Source: Epilithonimonas zeae | GTDB lineage: Bacteria; Bacteroidota; Bacteroidia; Flavobacteriales; Weeksellaceae | NCBI RefSeq assembly: GCF_900141765.1 | Contig: NZ_FSRK01000001.1 | Location: 2,520,581 to 2,584,580 of the forward strand | Reading direction: 5' to 3' | DNA length: 64,000 bases | In this document: one piece after another, positions 28,053-36,316 of the stretch | Numbering within the stretch: position 1 is the first letter of the stretch | Layout of the letters: each line of letters opens with the position of its first letter | Program-made: the position numbers and the translations under genes | Notes under the pieces: model-generated | Databases searched by the model: none | The model's input: the letters and a program-made list of their open reading frames with translations, nothing else | What the model was told of the DNA's origin: nothing

Positions 28053-29123
28053 TTAAAAAAGCCAAGATTTATATTGTTCATAAAATTCCGAAATATCTAT
28101 CATGTAGTATATCTGGGCAAAAGAAAAGATAATTAAAATAACCCAGGCTATATATTTGAATTTAGGTGCAAAAACGTAAGTTAACATAGGAAACAGTAAT
28201 AACTGAGCCACAGATAATAACTCAAATGTTCTGATTGAAAATACCGATGCTGTAACACTGAAGGAGAAAAACAGGAAAAGTGAAATTATATGAATCCTGA
28301 ACAAGACTTCAAATCCTTCTATTTTTTTCAGCTTATTATAGTAGAATCCTAAGAAAACAGTCATAAACAAAGCTATTAAGATTCTAAAACTAAAAATATT
28401 GACATCTTCCTCTTTAGTTTTTTCCATCAAATCCAAATAGGCTTTAACTTTTGGAAAAACCTTATCTAATAGAAGTAATGTTAAGAGATTAACTTTTGTT
28501 GCTATTAATATAAAGGAAAGTATTAATGAGTAATAATAGTATTTTATCTTAACATTTAATCTTATGACGATGAAAATGGCAAAAAAGATTACACTGGATG
28601 TATGAAAAATCATTGCAAGGCAAATCATCAAAAGGCTTTTCTTATACATTCCTTTGTATAAATAAGGTAAACTGAGAAGAAAAACACCTCCGGCAATACC
28701 AGCTCTAATGGTTATCATTTCCATCATAAGGTAGAGATAAGTAAAGTAGATAATGAAGCCCAGAAAAAAATTATTAGCATATTTTTTCAGAGCAATCAAT
28801 TTGGTAGCTACTCCCAAAAAAGCAAAGCAAAGAAAACTCCCGTTTATAATATCCGTTTTACTACCAAAAAAAAGTTTCAGAAAGTTTGGAATAATATAAA
28901 TAATTGGTTCTAAAGTCACATTATTATCAACAAAGTCCTTGTAGCTATCTTCACTAAATCTGAAAAAATTCTTGTACATCTTAAAGTCAGGCGCTATCTC
29001 CGTCCGCGTACCTGCAAATAAGGCAAGTGCTATAATTAGTATTGTAACAACAATATTTTTGAACTTGTAGTTTCCTGCTAAAGCCAAAATTGATGTTACG
29101 ACAAAAAATAAATAGTAAGTCAT
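28053..29123 (-). CDS. EpsG/Wzy-like polysaccharide polymerase
   Basis: The 356 residues are almost all hydrophobic, with about ten membrane helices and a short TRTEIAPDFKMYKNFF loop after the second one, as in EpsG-family proteins. RAGIAGGVFLLSLPYLYKG in the middle is the typical helix motif. By position between GTs and near a Wzx flippase it is the probable polymerase that joins lipid-linked repeat units at the periplasmic face. Sequence conservation in this family is low. Confidence 0.8.
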   Translation of the reverse strand: MTYYLFFVVTSILALAGNYKFKNIVVTILIIALALFAGTRTEIAPDFKMYKNFFRFSEDSYKDFVDNNVTLEPIIYIIPNFLKLFFGSKTDIINGSFLCFAFLGVATKLIALKKYANNFFLGFIIYFTYLYLMMEMITIRAGIAGGVFLLSLPYLYKGMYKKSLLMICLAMIFHTSSVIFFAIFIVIRLNVKIKYYYYSLILSFILIATKVNLLTLLLLDKVFPKVKAYLDLMEKTKEEDVNIFSFRILIALFMTVFLGFYYNKLKKIEGFEVLFRIHIISLFLFFSFSVTASVFSIRTFELLSVAQLLLFPMLTYVFAPKFKYIAWVILIIFSFAQIYYMIDISEFYEQYKSWLF

Positions 29124-29238
29124 AAGTGTTAATAATCTGTCTTATCTCTTTTTAAAATGGACAGACAACAAAAAAAATCAAAAAATTATATATCATTGTT
29201 TTTATTCCACAACCATCGTATGAAATTTGCAAACTTAT

Positions 29239-30300
29239 TTAGTTTTTAAAATAGTTCAACATTTTATTAGCAATATGTGTCCACTCGAACTGTTTTACAT
29301 CTTCAAAAGCTTTATTAATTTTAACATCATCTTTATCTGATATAATTTTTAAGAGTTTTTGCTTGATAGCTTCCGCATTTTTTATAGGTACAATTTCTGC
29401 ATTATCTATAGAGGCAGGATAGTATCCAGTTGTAATAACGGGTATTTTGCAAGCCATAGATTCCAAAACAGGATAATGTATTGCTTCCAATTGTACAGTT
29501 CCGGCACAAACATAGATATCCAAAGATCTATAAAAATCTGCTAAATTATGGTCTCCATTGGGATAAAAAACCTTTACACCATCAATATTACCCATTGCTT
29601 CCTCTCCAAACGCGACATGAAGCTCTACACGTTCACCCAATTCTTGTCGCAGCAACTGGAAGGCTTTTATAACGTATGCAGTTCCTTTATATTCTTCCAA
29701 TCGGCCAATTGTTCCAATTATAATTTTCTCATTGCTTGATTCTTCATTGAGAGCAGGACGAAAAACCTCAAGATCAATTCCAGGATAAACCACCTTTGTC
29801 GAATGCAAATTAGCATAATTCTTATACATATCAGCATTTACTATAATATCTAACCCGAGATTGTAAGAATTCTTACTTATTTTTTTAAAAATAAAATCTT
29901 TCAAAGTCTTTCTATAATAGTACTCTGGCTCATAGGCCTGAACATAGTAGAACTTTTTTGCCTTAATTACTGATTTTTTTACAGGTAACGCAGTCAGACA
30001 ATGATTAGCCAAAACAACATCTGCGTAACAATTGTTTAGAGCAGTCTGCATTGCTACCCTCATCTGAAACATTCTCAATAATGGCAGAGACGCATCTTTT
30101 TGGTCTTTTGAAACCAAATTACCTTTTTTATTGTAGTATAAAAAATCTGCAGTAGTTGGAAAATAAGGTGGTTCTGAACCAACATACACAAGAAAGCTGA
30201 CCTCATTACCACTGGAAATCCAATAGTTGGCAAGTTTGGAAAGCACACGAAACCCTCCCGAGTTTCCAAATTTCCCTAAAATTGGTACTATAATTTTCAT
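29239..30300 (-). CDS. Glycosyltransferase, GT4 family
   Basis: The 353 residues begin MKIIVPILGKFGNSGGFRVL, and the C-terminal domain has the donor-binding AGTVQLEAIHYPVLESMACKI with the conserved E-x7-E. The segment IGTIGRLEEYKGTAYVIKAF is typical of GT4/WcaI-like enzymes. Its ATG overlaps the flippase stop (ATGA at 30297-30300), which indicates translational coupling. Confidence 0.87.
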   Translation of the reverse strand: MKIIVPILGKFGNSGGFRVLSKLANYWISSGNEVSFLVYVGSEPPYFPTTADFLYYNKKGNLVSKDQKDASLPLLRMFQMRVAMQTALNNCYADVVLANHCLTALPVKKSVIKAKKFYYVQAYEPEYYYRKTLKDFIFKKISKNSYNLGLDIIVNADMYKNYANLHSTKVVYPGIDLEVFRPALNEESSNEKIIIGTIGRLEEYKGTAYVIKAFQLLRQELGERVELHVAFGEEAMGNIDGVKVFYPNGDHNLADFYRSLDIYVCAGTVQLEAIHYPVLESMACKIPVITTGYYPASIDNAEIVPIKNAEAIKQKLLKIISDKDDVKINKAFEDVKQFEWTHIANKMLNYFKN

Positions 30301-31577
30301 CTTGCTAATTTCAATTTTTTACTGAAGACTACTACCATTACAACAAAGTATAAAAAATAATTAATACAATACGATTGTGTAGAACCTAAAATACCAAAGT
30401 GGTCTATAAAATAATAGGATAACAAAACTAGAGAAGTTGCAAACAAAATTTCTGTAATGATATACATTTTAGTCATAGATTTTGCTACCATCACAAAAGC
30501 TAACAACCAGCTCATAATTTTAAAAAAATCACCAATCAATTGCCATAAAAACAGTTCTTTCATTGGATAAAATTCTTTTGTAAAAAGTATATTTATTACG
30601 ACATCCTTTAACAAATATATCATAACTAAAGTTATAAAAATAAGTGGTGTAATGATTTTATACGTTTTAAAAATTTCTTTTCTCAAGATGTTGTTATCTG
30701 TTATCTCAGCAAGTTTCGGAAGATAGTAGACACTAAAAGATGTTGTAATAAACATCAGATACATTGCTGAAATCTTATTAATTCCCTCCCAAAATCCTGC
30801 ATCTGTTATAGAATACTCCTTTATAATATACCCTCTGATTAACAATTGCGAGACAGGAAGTGTCATTGCAGTTACAAGAGCCATAAGAGTGTATGAAAAA
30901 TATTTTCTAACAATCTGCTTATCCCAATTGCCCCATAATTGTTTTGAAAACCAGGATTTCTTCTTCAGATAAAACAGTGTAATAAGCAAAATAAATCCCT
31001 GATAAGTTACCAACGAAATTAGTGCTCCTTTTAGACCATATATCCATACTAATATCACGGTAAATATCAAACTGATGATATTAGTAAAAATATTAATGCT
31101 TACAAATTTTTTAAATTCTTTGAAACCATTAAGTACAGACAAGAAAAAATTATTAAATGAAAGTAACATCAGATTAAGCCCGAAAAGGATAAACAGATAA
31201 TGATACTTTTCCTCAAAAAGAACCCACCGGCTCAAATATGTTGACAGAGCAATTAAAAAAAGGCTTGATATCCCTGAAAAATAAGCTGTTAGTTTGAAAC
31301 CGTTTTTTAAATATTTTTGTAGAGTAGTTTTATCCTCTTTATATTCGGAAACATATTTTACAACACCGTTATTAATGCCACCAGCTCCAACCGTCGTGAA
31401 GATTGATGTAAAGTTCTGTAATTGCCCAACCAAAGCTACACCAGAGGGACCAATAATACTAGCAACAACTTTTACCGTTACATAACTTGTGATAAGTTTT
31501 ATTAAAGTAGAAAACCCTGTATAGGAGAAAACTTTTACAAGATCACTCGATAGTATTTTCTTTGTTTTTGCAATCAT
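30297..31577 (-). CDS. wzx: Wzx-type O-antigen/polysaccharide flippase
   Basis: The 426 residues have about 12 membrane helices and the MOP-superfamily flippase pattern: VFSYTGFSTLIKLITSYVTVKV near the N-terminus, then IIGPSGVALVGQLQNF and FAMGG-like helix 2. It moves undecaprenyl-diphosphate-linked repeat units across the inner membrane. It starts one base into the stop of the fdtB-like gene (shared A) and overlaps the next GT start, so the genes are tightly coupled. Confidence 0.9.
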   Translation of the reverse strand: MIAKTKKILSSDLVKVFSYTGFSTLIKLITSYVTVKVVASIIGPSGVALVGQLQNFTSIFTTVGAGGINNGVVKYVSEYKEDKTTLQKYLKNGFKLTAYFSGISSLFLIALSTYLSRWVLFEEKYHYLFILFGLNLMLLSFNNFFLSVLNGFKEFKKFVSINIFTNIISLIFTVILVWIYGLKGALISLVTYQGFILLITLFYLKKKSWFSKQLWGNWDKQIVRKYFSYTLMALVTAMTLPVSQLLIRGYIIKEYSITDAGFWEGINKISAMYLMFITTSFSVYYLPKLAEITDNNILRKEIFKTYKIITPLIFITLVMIYLLKDVVINILFTKEFYPMKELFLWQLIGDFFKIMSWLLAFVMVAKSMTKMYIITEILFATSLVLLSYYFIDHFGILGSTQSYCINYFLYFVVMVVVFSKKLKLAR

Positions 31578-32677
31578 TAAAATTCATTAATAATTTGTAT
31601 AACTGATAAGACTTCCTCATCCGTCATAACAGGAGATATTGGCAAACTTAGAACTTCTCTATGAATTTGCTCTGTGATTGGAAAAGACAAATCATTCCAC
31701 TCCTTATAAGCTTGCTGCTTATGTGGCGGAATTGGATAGTGAATAAGTGTCTGAACACCTTTGTCCGTAAGATATTTTTGCAAAGCTTCTCTATCCTCTG
31801 ACCTGATGAGGAAGATATGCCAAGAGTGTTCTGCAATATCTTTAGGATTTTCCGGCAAAACTATTTTTGGGTTTTTTATTTCAGCTATATATATTGCTGC
31901 TATTTCTTTTCTACGGTCATTTTCAGTGTCAATATATTTCAATTTCACATCCAAGACAGCAGCCTGGATCTCATCTAATCGCGAGTTCAGACCCTGATAG
32001 ATATTAACATACTTTTGATTGGATCCATAGTTGGCTAGTGCTCTAATCGTTTTTGCCAAAGCTTCATCATTGGTAGTAATTCCACCGGCATCACCTAAAG
32101 CACCCAGATTTTTTCCCGGATAGAAGCTAAATCCGGCGGCATCACCCAAATTTCCGGTTTTGATTCCTTTCCACGTTGCACCAATGGCCTGCGCATTATC
32201 TTCTATAACTTTCAATTGATATTTTTCAGAGATCTCTTTCAGTTTTTCAGAAAAAATGACTCTTCCATAAAGATGTACAATTAAAATACCTTTGGTTTTT
32301 TCAGTAATTTTTTCCTCAATTTTATCAATATCAATATTATAATGTTCCAGAGATGGCTCAACCAAGACTGGAACCAAGTCATTATCTGAAATAGCTAATA
32401 TAGAAGCTATATAAGTATTGGCAGGAACAATAATCTCATCCCCTTTTTGGAATATTCCCAATTCTATATATGCTCGGAGAATCAATCTTAGCGCATCTAA
32501 TCCATTGGCAACACCTATTGCAAATGCACTACCTGTATATTTAGCCAGGTTTTCTTCAAATACCTTTACTTCATTGCCAAGTAGATACCATCCACTTCTA
32601 AAAGTAGCAATAAGTCTTTCTTCTATCTCCGCCTGATGGGTTAAATTAATTTTCTGTAAATCTAAAAACTTAATCAT
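31577..32677 (-). CDS. fdtB: dTDP-3-amino-3,6-dideoxyhexose transaminase (FdtB/QdtB-like)
   Basis: The 366 residues belong to the PLP-dependent DegT/DnrJ/EryC1/StrS family. The cofactor Lys is in [17 protein letters not shown], with [11 protein letters not shown] and [14 protein letters not shown] nearby. It aminates the C3 keto group of dTDP-3-keto-6-deoxyhexose. The FdtA- and FdtC-like neighbours set the assignment; galacto (Fuc3N) or gluco (Qui3N) configuration cannot be read. Its ATG overlaps the fdtC stop by 4 nt. Confidence 0.9.
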   Translation of the reverse strand: MIKFLDLQKINLTHQAEIEERLIATFRSGWYLLGNEVKVFEENLAKYTGSAFAIGVANGLDALRLILRAYIELGIFQKGDEIIVPANTYIASILAISDNDLVPVLVEPSLEHYNIDIDKIEEKITEKTKGILIVHLYGRVIFSEKLKEISEKYQLKVIEDNAQAIGATWKGIKTGNLGDAAGFSFYPGKNLGALGDAGGITTNDEALAKTIRALANYGSNQKYVNIYQGLNSRLDEIQAAVLDVKLKYIDTENDRRKEIAAIYIAEIKNPKIVLPENPKDIAEHSWHIFLIRSEDREALQKYLTDKGVQTLIHYPIPPHKQQAYKEWNDLSFPITEQIHREVLSLPISPVMTDEEVLSVIQIINEF

Positions 32678-33138
32678 TTGTTTATATTTTTGAGTTTTTT
32701 TGCAGGATTACCTACCCACAATTCATTTGCGGGAACATTTTTTGTTACCACACTACCAGCTCCTATCAATGCGTGCTCGCCAATAGTAATTCCTCCAAGG
32801 ATAGTTGCATTGGCTCCAATGCTTGCTCCTTTTTTAACAATGGTCTGTTGGAACTCTTCCGGATATTGTTTGGAACGTGGATACCGATCGTTGGTAAAAG
32901 TGACATTCGGTCCAATAAATACATTGTCTTCAATACGAATCCCATCCCAAATCTGAACGCCTGGTTTAACCGTTACGTTGTTACCTATGATAACATCATT
33001 CTCTATAAAAACCTGACAATTGATGTTGCAATTGTCACCAATTGCTGCTTCTTTTAGAATGACTGTGTATTGCCAAACCAAAGTATTTTCTCCTATGGTT
33101 GCTGTTTGTACATCGGATAAAGGATGAATTTTACTCAT
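32674..33138 (-). CDS. fdtC: dTDP-3-amino-sugar N-acetyltransferase (FdtC-like)
   Basis: The 154 residues are made of left-handed beta-helix hexapeptide repeats ([43 protein letters not shown]) and the end [15 protein letters not shown]. It is expected to acetylate the 3-amino group to give dTDP-Fuc3NAc or dTDP-Qui3NAc. It overlaps fdtB and fdtA by 4 and 8 nt, one coupled unit. Confidence 0.88.
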   Translation of the reverse strand: MSKIHPLSDVQTATIGENTLVWQYTVILKEAAIGDNCNINCQVFIENDVIIGNNVTVKPGVQIWDGIRIEDNVFIGPNVTFTNDRYPRSKQYPEEFQQTIVKKGASIGANATILGGITIGEHALIGAGSVVTKNVPANELWVGNPAKKLKNINK

Positions 33139-33547
33139 TGATGTATTTTAAATAGTCGTCGTAATTTCTTATATAATCATTCTCATTATAAGTATGAGAA
33201 GCTAAAACCAAACAAATAGCTCCGGAAGAAAAATTAACTTCAGATGCCCAAACGCCTGGCGGGATATGTAATCCTACATCAGGACGATTTAGAAACACTT
33301 GTGTTTTATATTTTCCATCATCCAATTGAACCTCAAAACTACCACTTGCGGCAATTAGGAATTGATGGCATTCTTTGTGAGAATGTGCACCTCTACTTTC
33401 GCCACCAGCGATATCATAAAGATAAAAGACCCTTCTTACATCAAAAGGAAATTGTGAATCATTTTCTATAACAGTAAGATTACCTTCCGGAAAACTAACT
33501 TTTCCCAAATCAATAACAGAGCACTCGAAAACTGTCTTCTTATCCAT
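33131..33547 (-). CDS. fdtA: dTDP-6-deoxyhexose 3,4-ketoisomerase (FdtA/QdtA-like), canonical copy
   Basis: The 138-residue cupin of the WxcM-like/FdtA family has [23 protein letters not shown]. Both catalytic His are kept (RGAHSH), as is the [13 protein letters not shown] segment. It converts dTDP-4-keto-6-deoxyglucose into the 3-keto isomer used by FdtB. This copy has the full active site. It overlaps both neighbours by 8 nt. Confidence 0.9.
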   Translation of the reverse strand: MDKKTVFECSVIDLGKVSFPEGNLTVIENDSQFPFDVRRVFYLYDIAGGESRGAHSHKECHQFLIAASGSFEVQLDDGKYKTQVFLNRPDVGLHIPPGVWASEVNFSSGAICLVLASHTYNENDYIRNYDDYLKYINE

Positions 33548-33941
33548 GTTTCAAATTTTTGAAATCTTCAAAATCTCTAATATAATCTGCTTCGTTATAA
33601 TTCTTATCAGATACAATTAAAGCCAATGAATTGGTTGAAAAGTTTTCTATTCTCCTCCAATACATCTTGGGTATATATAATCCATAATAGGATCTATTAA
33701 GAGAAAAACGTTCTTCTTTCTCCCCGTCGTTCAGAACGACATCAAAACTACCCGACAAAGCAATAATAAATTCCTGTTGTTCTCGGAAAGCATGACTGCC
33801 ACGTACTTCTCCTCCCGGAACATCATAAAGCCAATAGGTTCTTGCGATCTCAAATGGCAATTGATTCGGATATTCAAAAAAAGACAGATTACCTCTTGGA
33901 TCCACTATCTTTGGAAGTTTTATAATTTCAGGATTTCTCAT
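33540..33941 (-). CDS. FdtA-like cupin with altered active site
   Basis: The 133 residues are clearly homologous to the neighbouring FdtA: LPFEIARTYWLYDVPGGEVRGSHA compared with [25 protein letters not shown]. Here the second catalytic His of the HxH pair is replaced by Phe (RGSHAFREQQ). It may be a second ketoisomerase with another product (galacto versus gluco), or a non-catalytic partner of the canonical copy. The overlap and order indicate co-translation with FdtA. Confidence 0.8.
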   Translation of the reverse strand: MRNPEIIKLPKIVDPRGNLSFFEYPNQLPFEIARTYWLYDVPGGEVRGSHAFREQQEFIIALSGSFDVVLNDGEKEERFSLNRSYYGLYIPKMYWRRIENFSTNSLALIVSDKNYNEADYIRDFEDFKNLKHG

Positions 33942-33953
33942 TTGTTATTATAA

Positions 33954-36308
33954 TTAAAATATCCTTTGCCACCATTTTTTCTCTTCTGCTTGGTAGCCAT
34001 AGCCATATTTATTTCCGTAGCCAAAATTAGTTTTATGAACATCATTGAGAACAAAACCAACATTTTTGATTTTCTGTGATGCAATATTTTTGTTTGCAAA
34101 ATCAATAAACCCTTTTTCTGTGATTTCTGATCTTGTAACGTAAACAGTAGCATCTGCGACACTGGATATTAAGAACGAATCTGTTACAAGCATCAATGGT
34201 GCGGTATCTAAAATGATATAGTCATAGACATTCCGTACGGCATCTAATAATTGATTGTAACGACCATTTTGTAGTAAATCTGTCGGATTCGGTGGAATAA
34301 CTCCTGAGTAAATAAAGTCACAATTTGGATGGAATCCACTTGGATGAATAATATCGTTGGGGTTATTAATTTCTTCATAAAGGTACTCGGATAAGCCCTT
34401 ACTATTTTTCATCTCAGGGTTATATCTCTGTAACTGTGGATTTCTAATATCGGAACCAATTACTAATATTTTTTTTGTAGATGATGCCAAAGCTAACGAA
34501 AGATTGACAGAAACAAATGTTTTACCTTCTCCTTTGATTGTAGAAGTCACAAAAATAGTTTTTGCTTCATTGGTCTTAGGCAACATAAAATTAAGATTGG
34601 TAACCAAAATCCTAAAGGATTCTGCTAATGGAGACACATCATTTTTAGCAATAGTCTCACCATCTTTTTTATACAATCTAGGAATTTCTGATAAAATTGG
34701 GGTATCTGTAATTTTCTCTAAATCATGCTTGCTGATTATTTTATTATTAAGAAGTTCTCTAATGTATATAAAGCCAAATGGTATCAAAAGTCCCATTATC
34801 CAGGCACCCAATATAGATAACATTTTTTTGGGGGCAACAGCTTTTTTCAAAACGTAGGCATGATCTACAACCCTTGCTTTGTTATCTGTCATGGCCATGG
34901 AAATTGCAGCTTCTTCTCTTTTCTGCAGTAAAAGAAGATATAGGTTTTCCTTAATCTGTTGTTGGCGCTCTATATTTCTGAAAAGCTTTTCCTGTCTTGG
35001 AACTTTTTGTATTTCTGTATCACTATAGTTATTTTCTCTATCAATTTGATTTTTGCTGGTATTCAAGTTTATTAAATATCTTTGAATACTCTCCCGCATA
35101 GCAGTTCTAAGTCCATTAAGATCTTTTGTAATTTCCTTAACCAATGGATTTTCTAGTGTAGCATTCTCCAACAATCTGTTTCTATCCATTACAAGTTTAT
35201 TATACGCTGTAATGTTGGAAGTAGCTGTAGGATTATCTAAACCTATATTTGTAGGTAGAATTTGATAAGTTGAAGATTGGCTGTCAATGTACCCCAAAAG
35301 CATCTTGGAAACCTCAATTTGTGTATCTGTCTCAAGAGATTTTCTCCTAGTTTCAGTAGCTATCTGCAAATTGATTCTTGCTTCTGTTGCAATATCAACA
35401 ATATCATTTTTTACTTTGAATTGTTCTCTTTCTGTTTCTACATCTCCAAGCTCTTTTGATATTAATATTATTCTTTCATCTATAAAATCTTTGGTTTTTT
35501 TCGATTCTGTATTTTTATCATTAATAGCATACTCATTATAAATATCAACTAGATTATTAAGAATATCCTGAGATTTTTCCTTATTAGAATGTGCCATAGA
35601 TAAACCAATTACTGTTGCATCCTTATCCATCAAATCTACTTCCAATGCCTTTTGATAATTATCTACAATAGTAGCAAAATCGGAGTAAGTAAAATAAAAA
35701 TCATTCAAATCCAACTTTTTAACTTTCTTAAGATTAAAATTTAAATTTTTTGTGATTATAAAATTAGCATATGGAAGACTGATTATTTTATTAAAGGTCG
35801 TAATAATATTAGCTTTTAATTCATTAGAAGAAAGAGTAATCTTATTACCTTGTATTTTAACATTAATTGGCTCTTTAGGTAACTCCTCAAAAGGCTTTTC
35901 ATTTATTACATGAATAATAAATGGGTTAGTATTTTTGTATAATTCTACGTCATGATATTTTTCCCTAGAATAAATAGAAACCTGAAGTTTAAGATTTTTT
36001 GTAACATCTTCTATAATCTTTTTAGATTTAAAAATTTCTAGTTCGTTTTCTATACTATTAGTACCCATTCCAGCAAAGCCTCCAAGTCCAGACAGCACGC
36101 CAAAATCTCCAGATGCTGTGGACATTTTTTTTGCATCTTTTATGAGTACGGATGATTGTATCTTATAGATAGGCGTCGTAAATTTTATATATAATACTGC
36201 AAGAACTGTTGTTAGAAACATTGCTCCTAGAAACCAATACCATCTTTTTGTATACGGTTTAATAACCTCCCTTAAATTGAATTCTTCTTCTTTTTTCGTA
36301 ACGTCCAT
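33954..36308 (-). CDS. wzc: Wzc-like polysaccharide co-polymerase / tyrosine autokinase (copy 1)
   Basis: The 784 residues have an N-terminal Wzz domain with a first membrane helix at about 25-45 and a long periplasmic coiled coil. A GNVR-like segment and a second helix at about 505-525 (LGAWIMGLLIPFGFIYI) follow. The cytoplasmic kinase has Walker A GEGKT near residue 590, the A' motif VIGSDIRNPQ, and Walker B YIILDTAP. The C-terminal Tyr cluster (NFGYGNKYGYGY) is the autophosphorylation tail. It controls chain length and export with Wza. A close paralogue lies just upstream. Confidence 0.93.
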   Translation of the reverse strand: MDVTKKEEEFNLREVIKPYTKRWYWFLGAMFLTTVLAVLYIKFTTPIYKIQSSVLIKDAKKMSTASGDFGVLSGLGGFAGMGTNSIENELEIFKSKKIIEDVTKNLKLQVSIYSREKYHDVELYKNTNPFIIHVINEKPFEELPKEPINVKIQGNKITLSSNELKANIITTFNKIISLPYANFIITKNLNFNLKKVKKLDLNDFYFTYSDFATIVDNYQKALEVDLMDKDATVIGLSMAHSNKEKSQDILNNLVDIYNEYAINDKNTESKKTKDFIDERIILISKELGDVETEREQFKVKNDIVDIATEARINLQIATETRRKSLETDTQIEVSKMLLGYIDSQSSTYQILPTNIGLDNPTATSNITAYNKLVMDRNRLLENATLENPLVKEITKDLNGLRTAMRESIQRYLINLNTSKNQIDRENNYSDTEIQKVPRQEKLFRNIERQQQIKENLYLLLLQKREEAAISMAMTDNKARVVDHAYVLKKAVAPKKMLSILGAWIMGLLIPFGFIYIRELLNNKIISKHDLEKITDTPILSEIPRLYKKDGETIAKNDVSPLAESFRILVTNLNFMLPKTNEAKTIFVTSTIKGEGKTFVSVNLSLALASSTKKILVIGSDIRNPQLQRYNPEMKNSKGLSEYLYEEINNPNDIIHPSGFHPNCDFIYSGVIPPNPTDLLQNGRYNQLLDAVRNVYDYIILDTAPLMLVTDSFLISSVADATVYVTRSEITEKGFIDFANKNIASQKIKNVGFVLNDVHKTNFGYGNKYGYGYQAEEKKWWQRIF

Positions 36309-36316
36309 TAAGTAAT

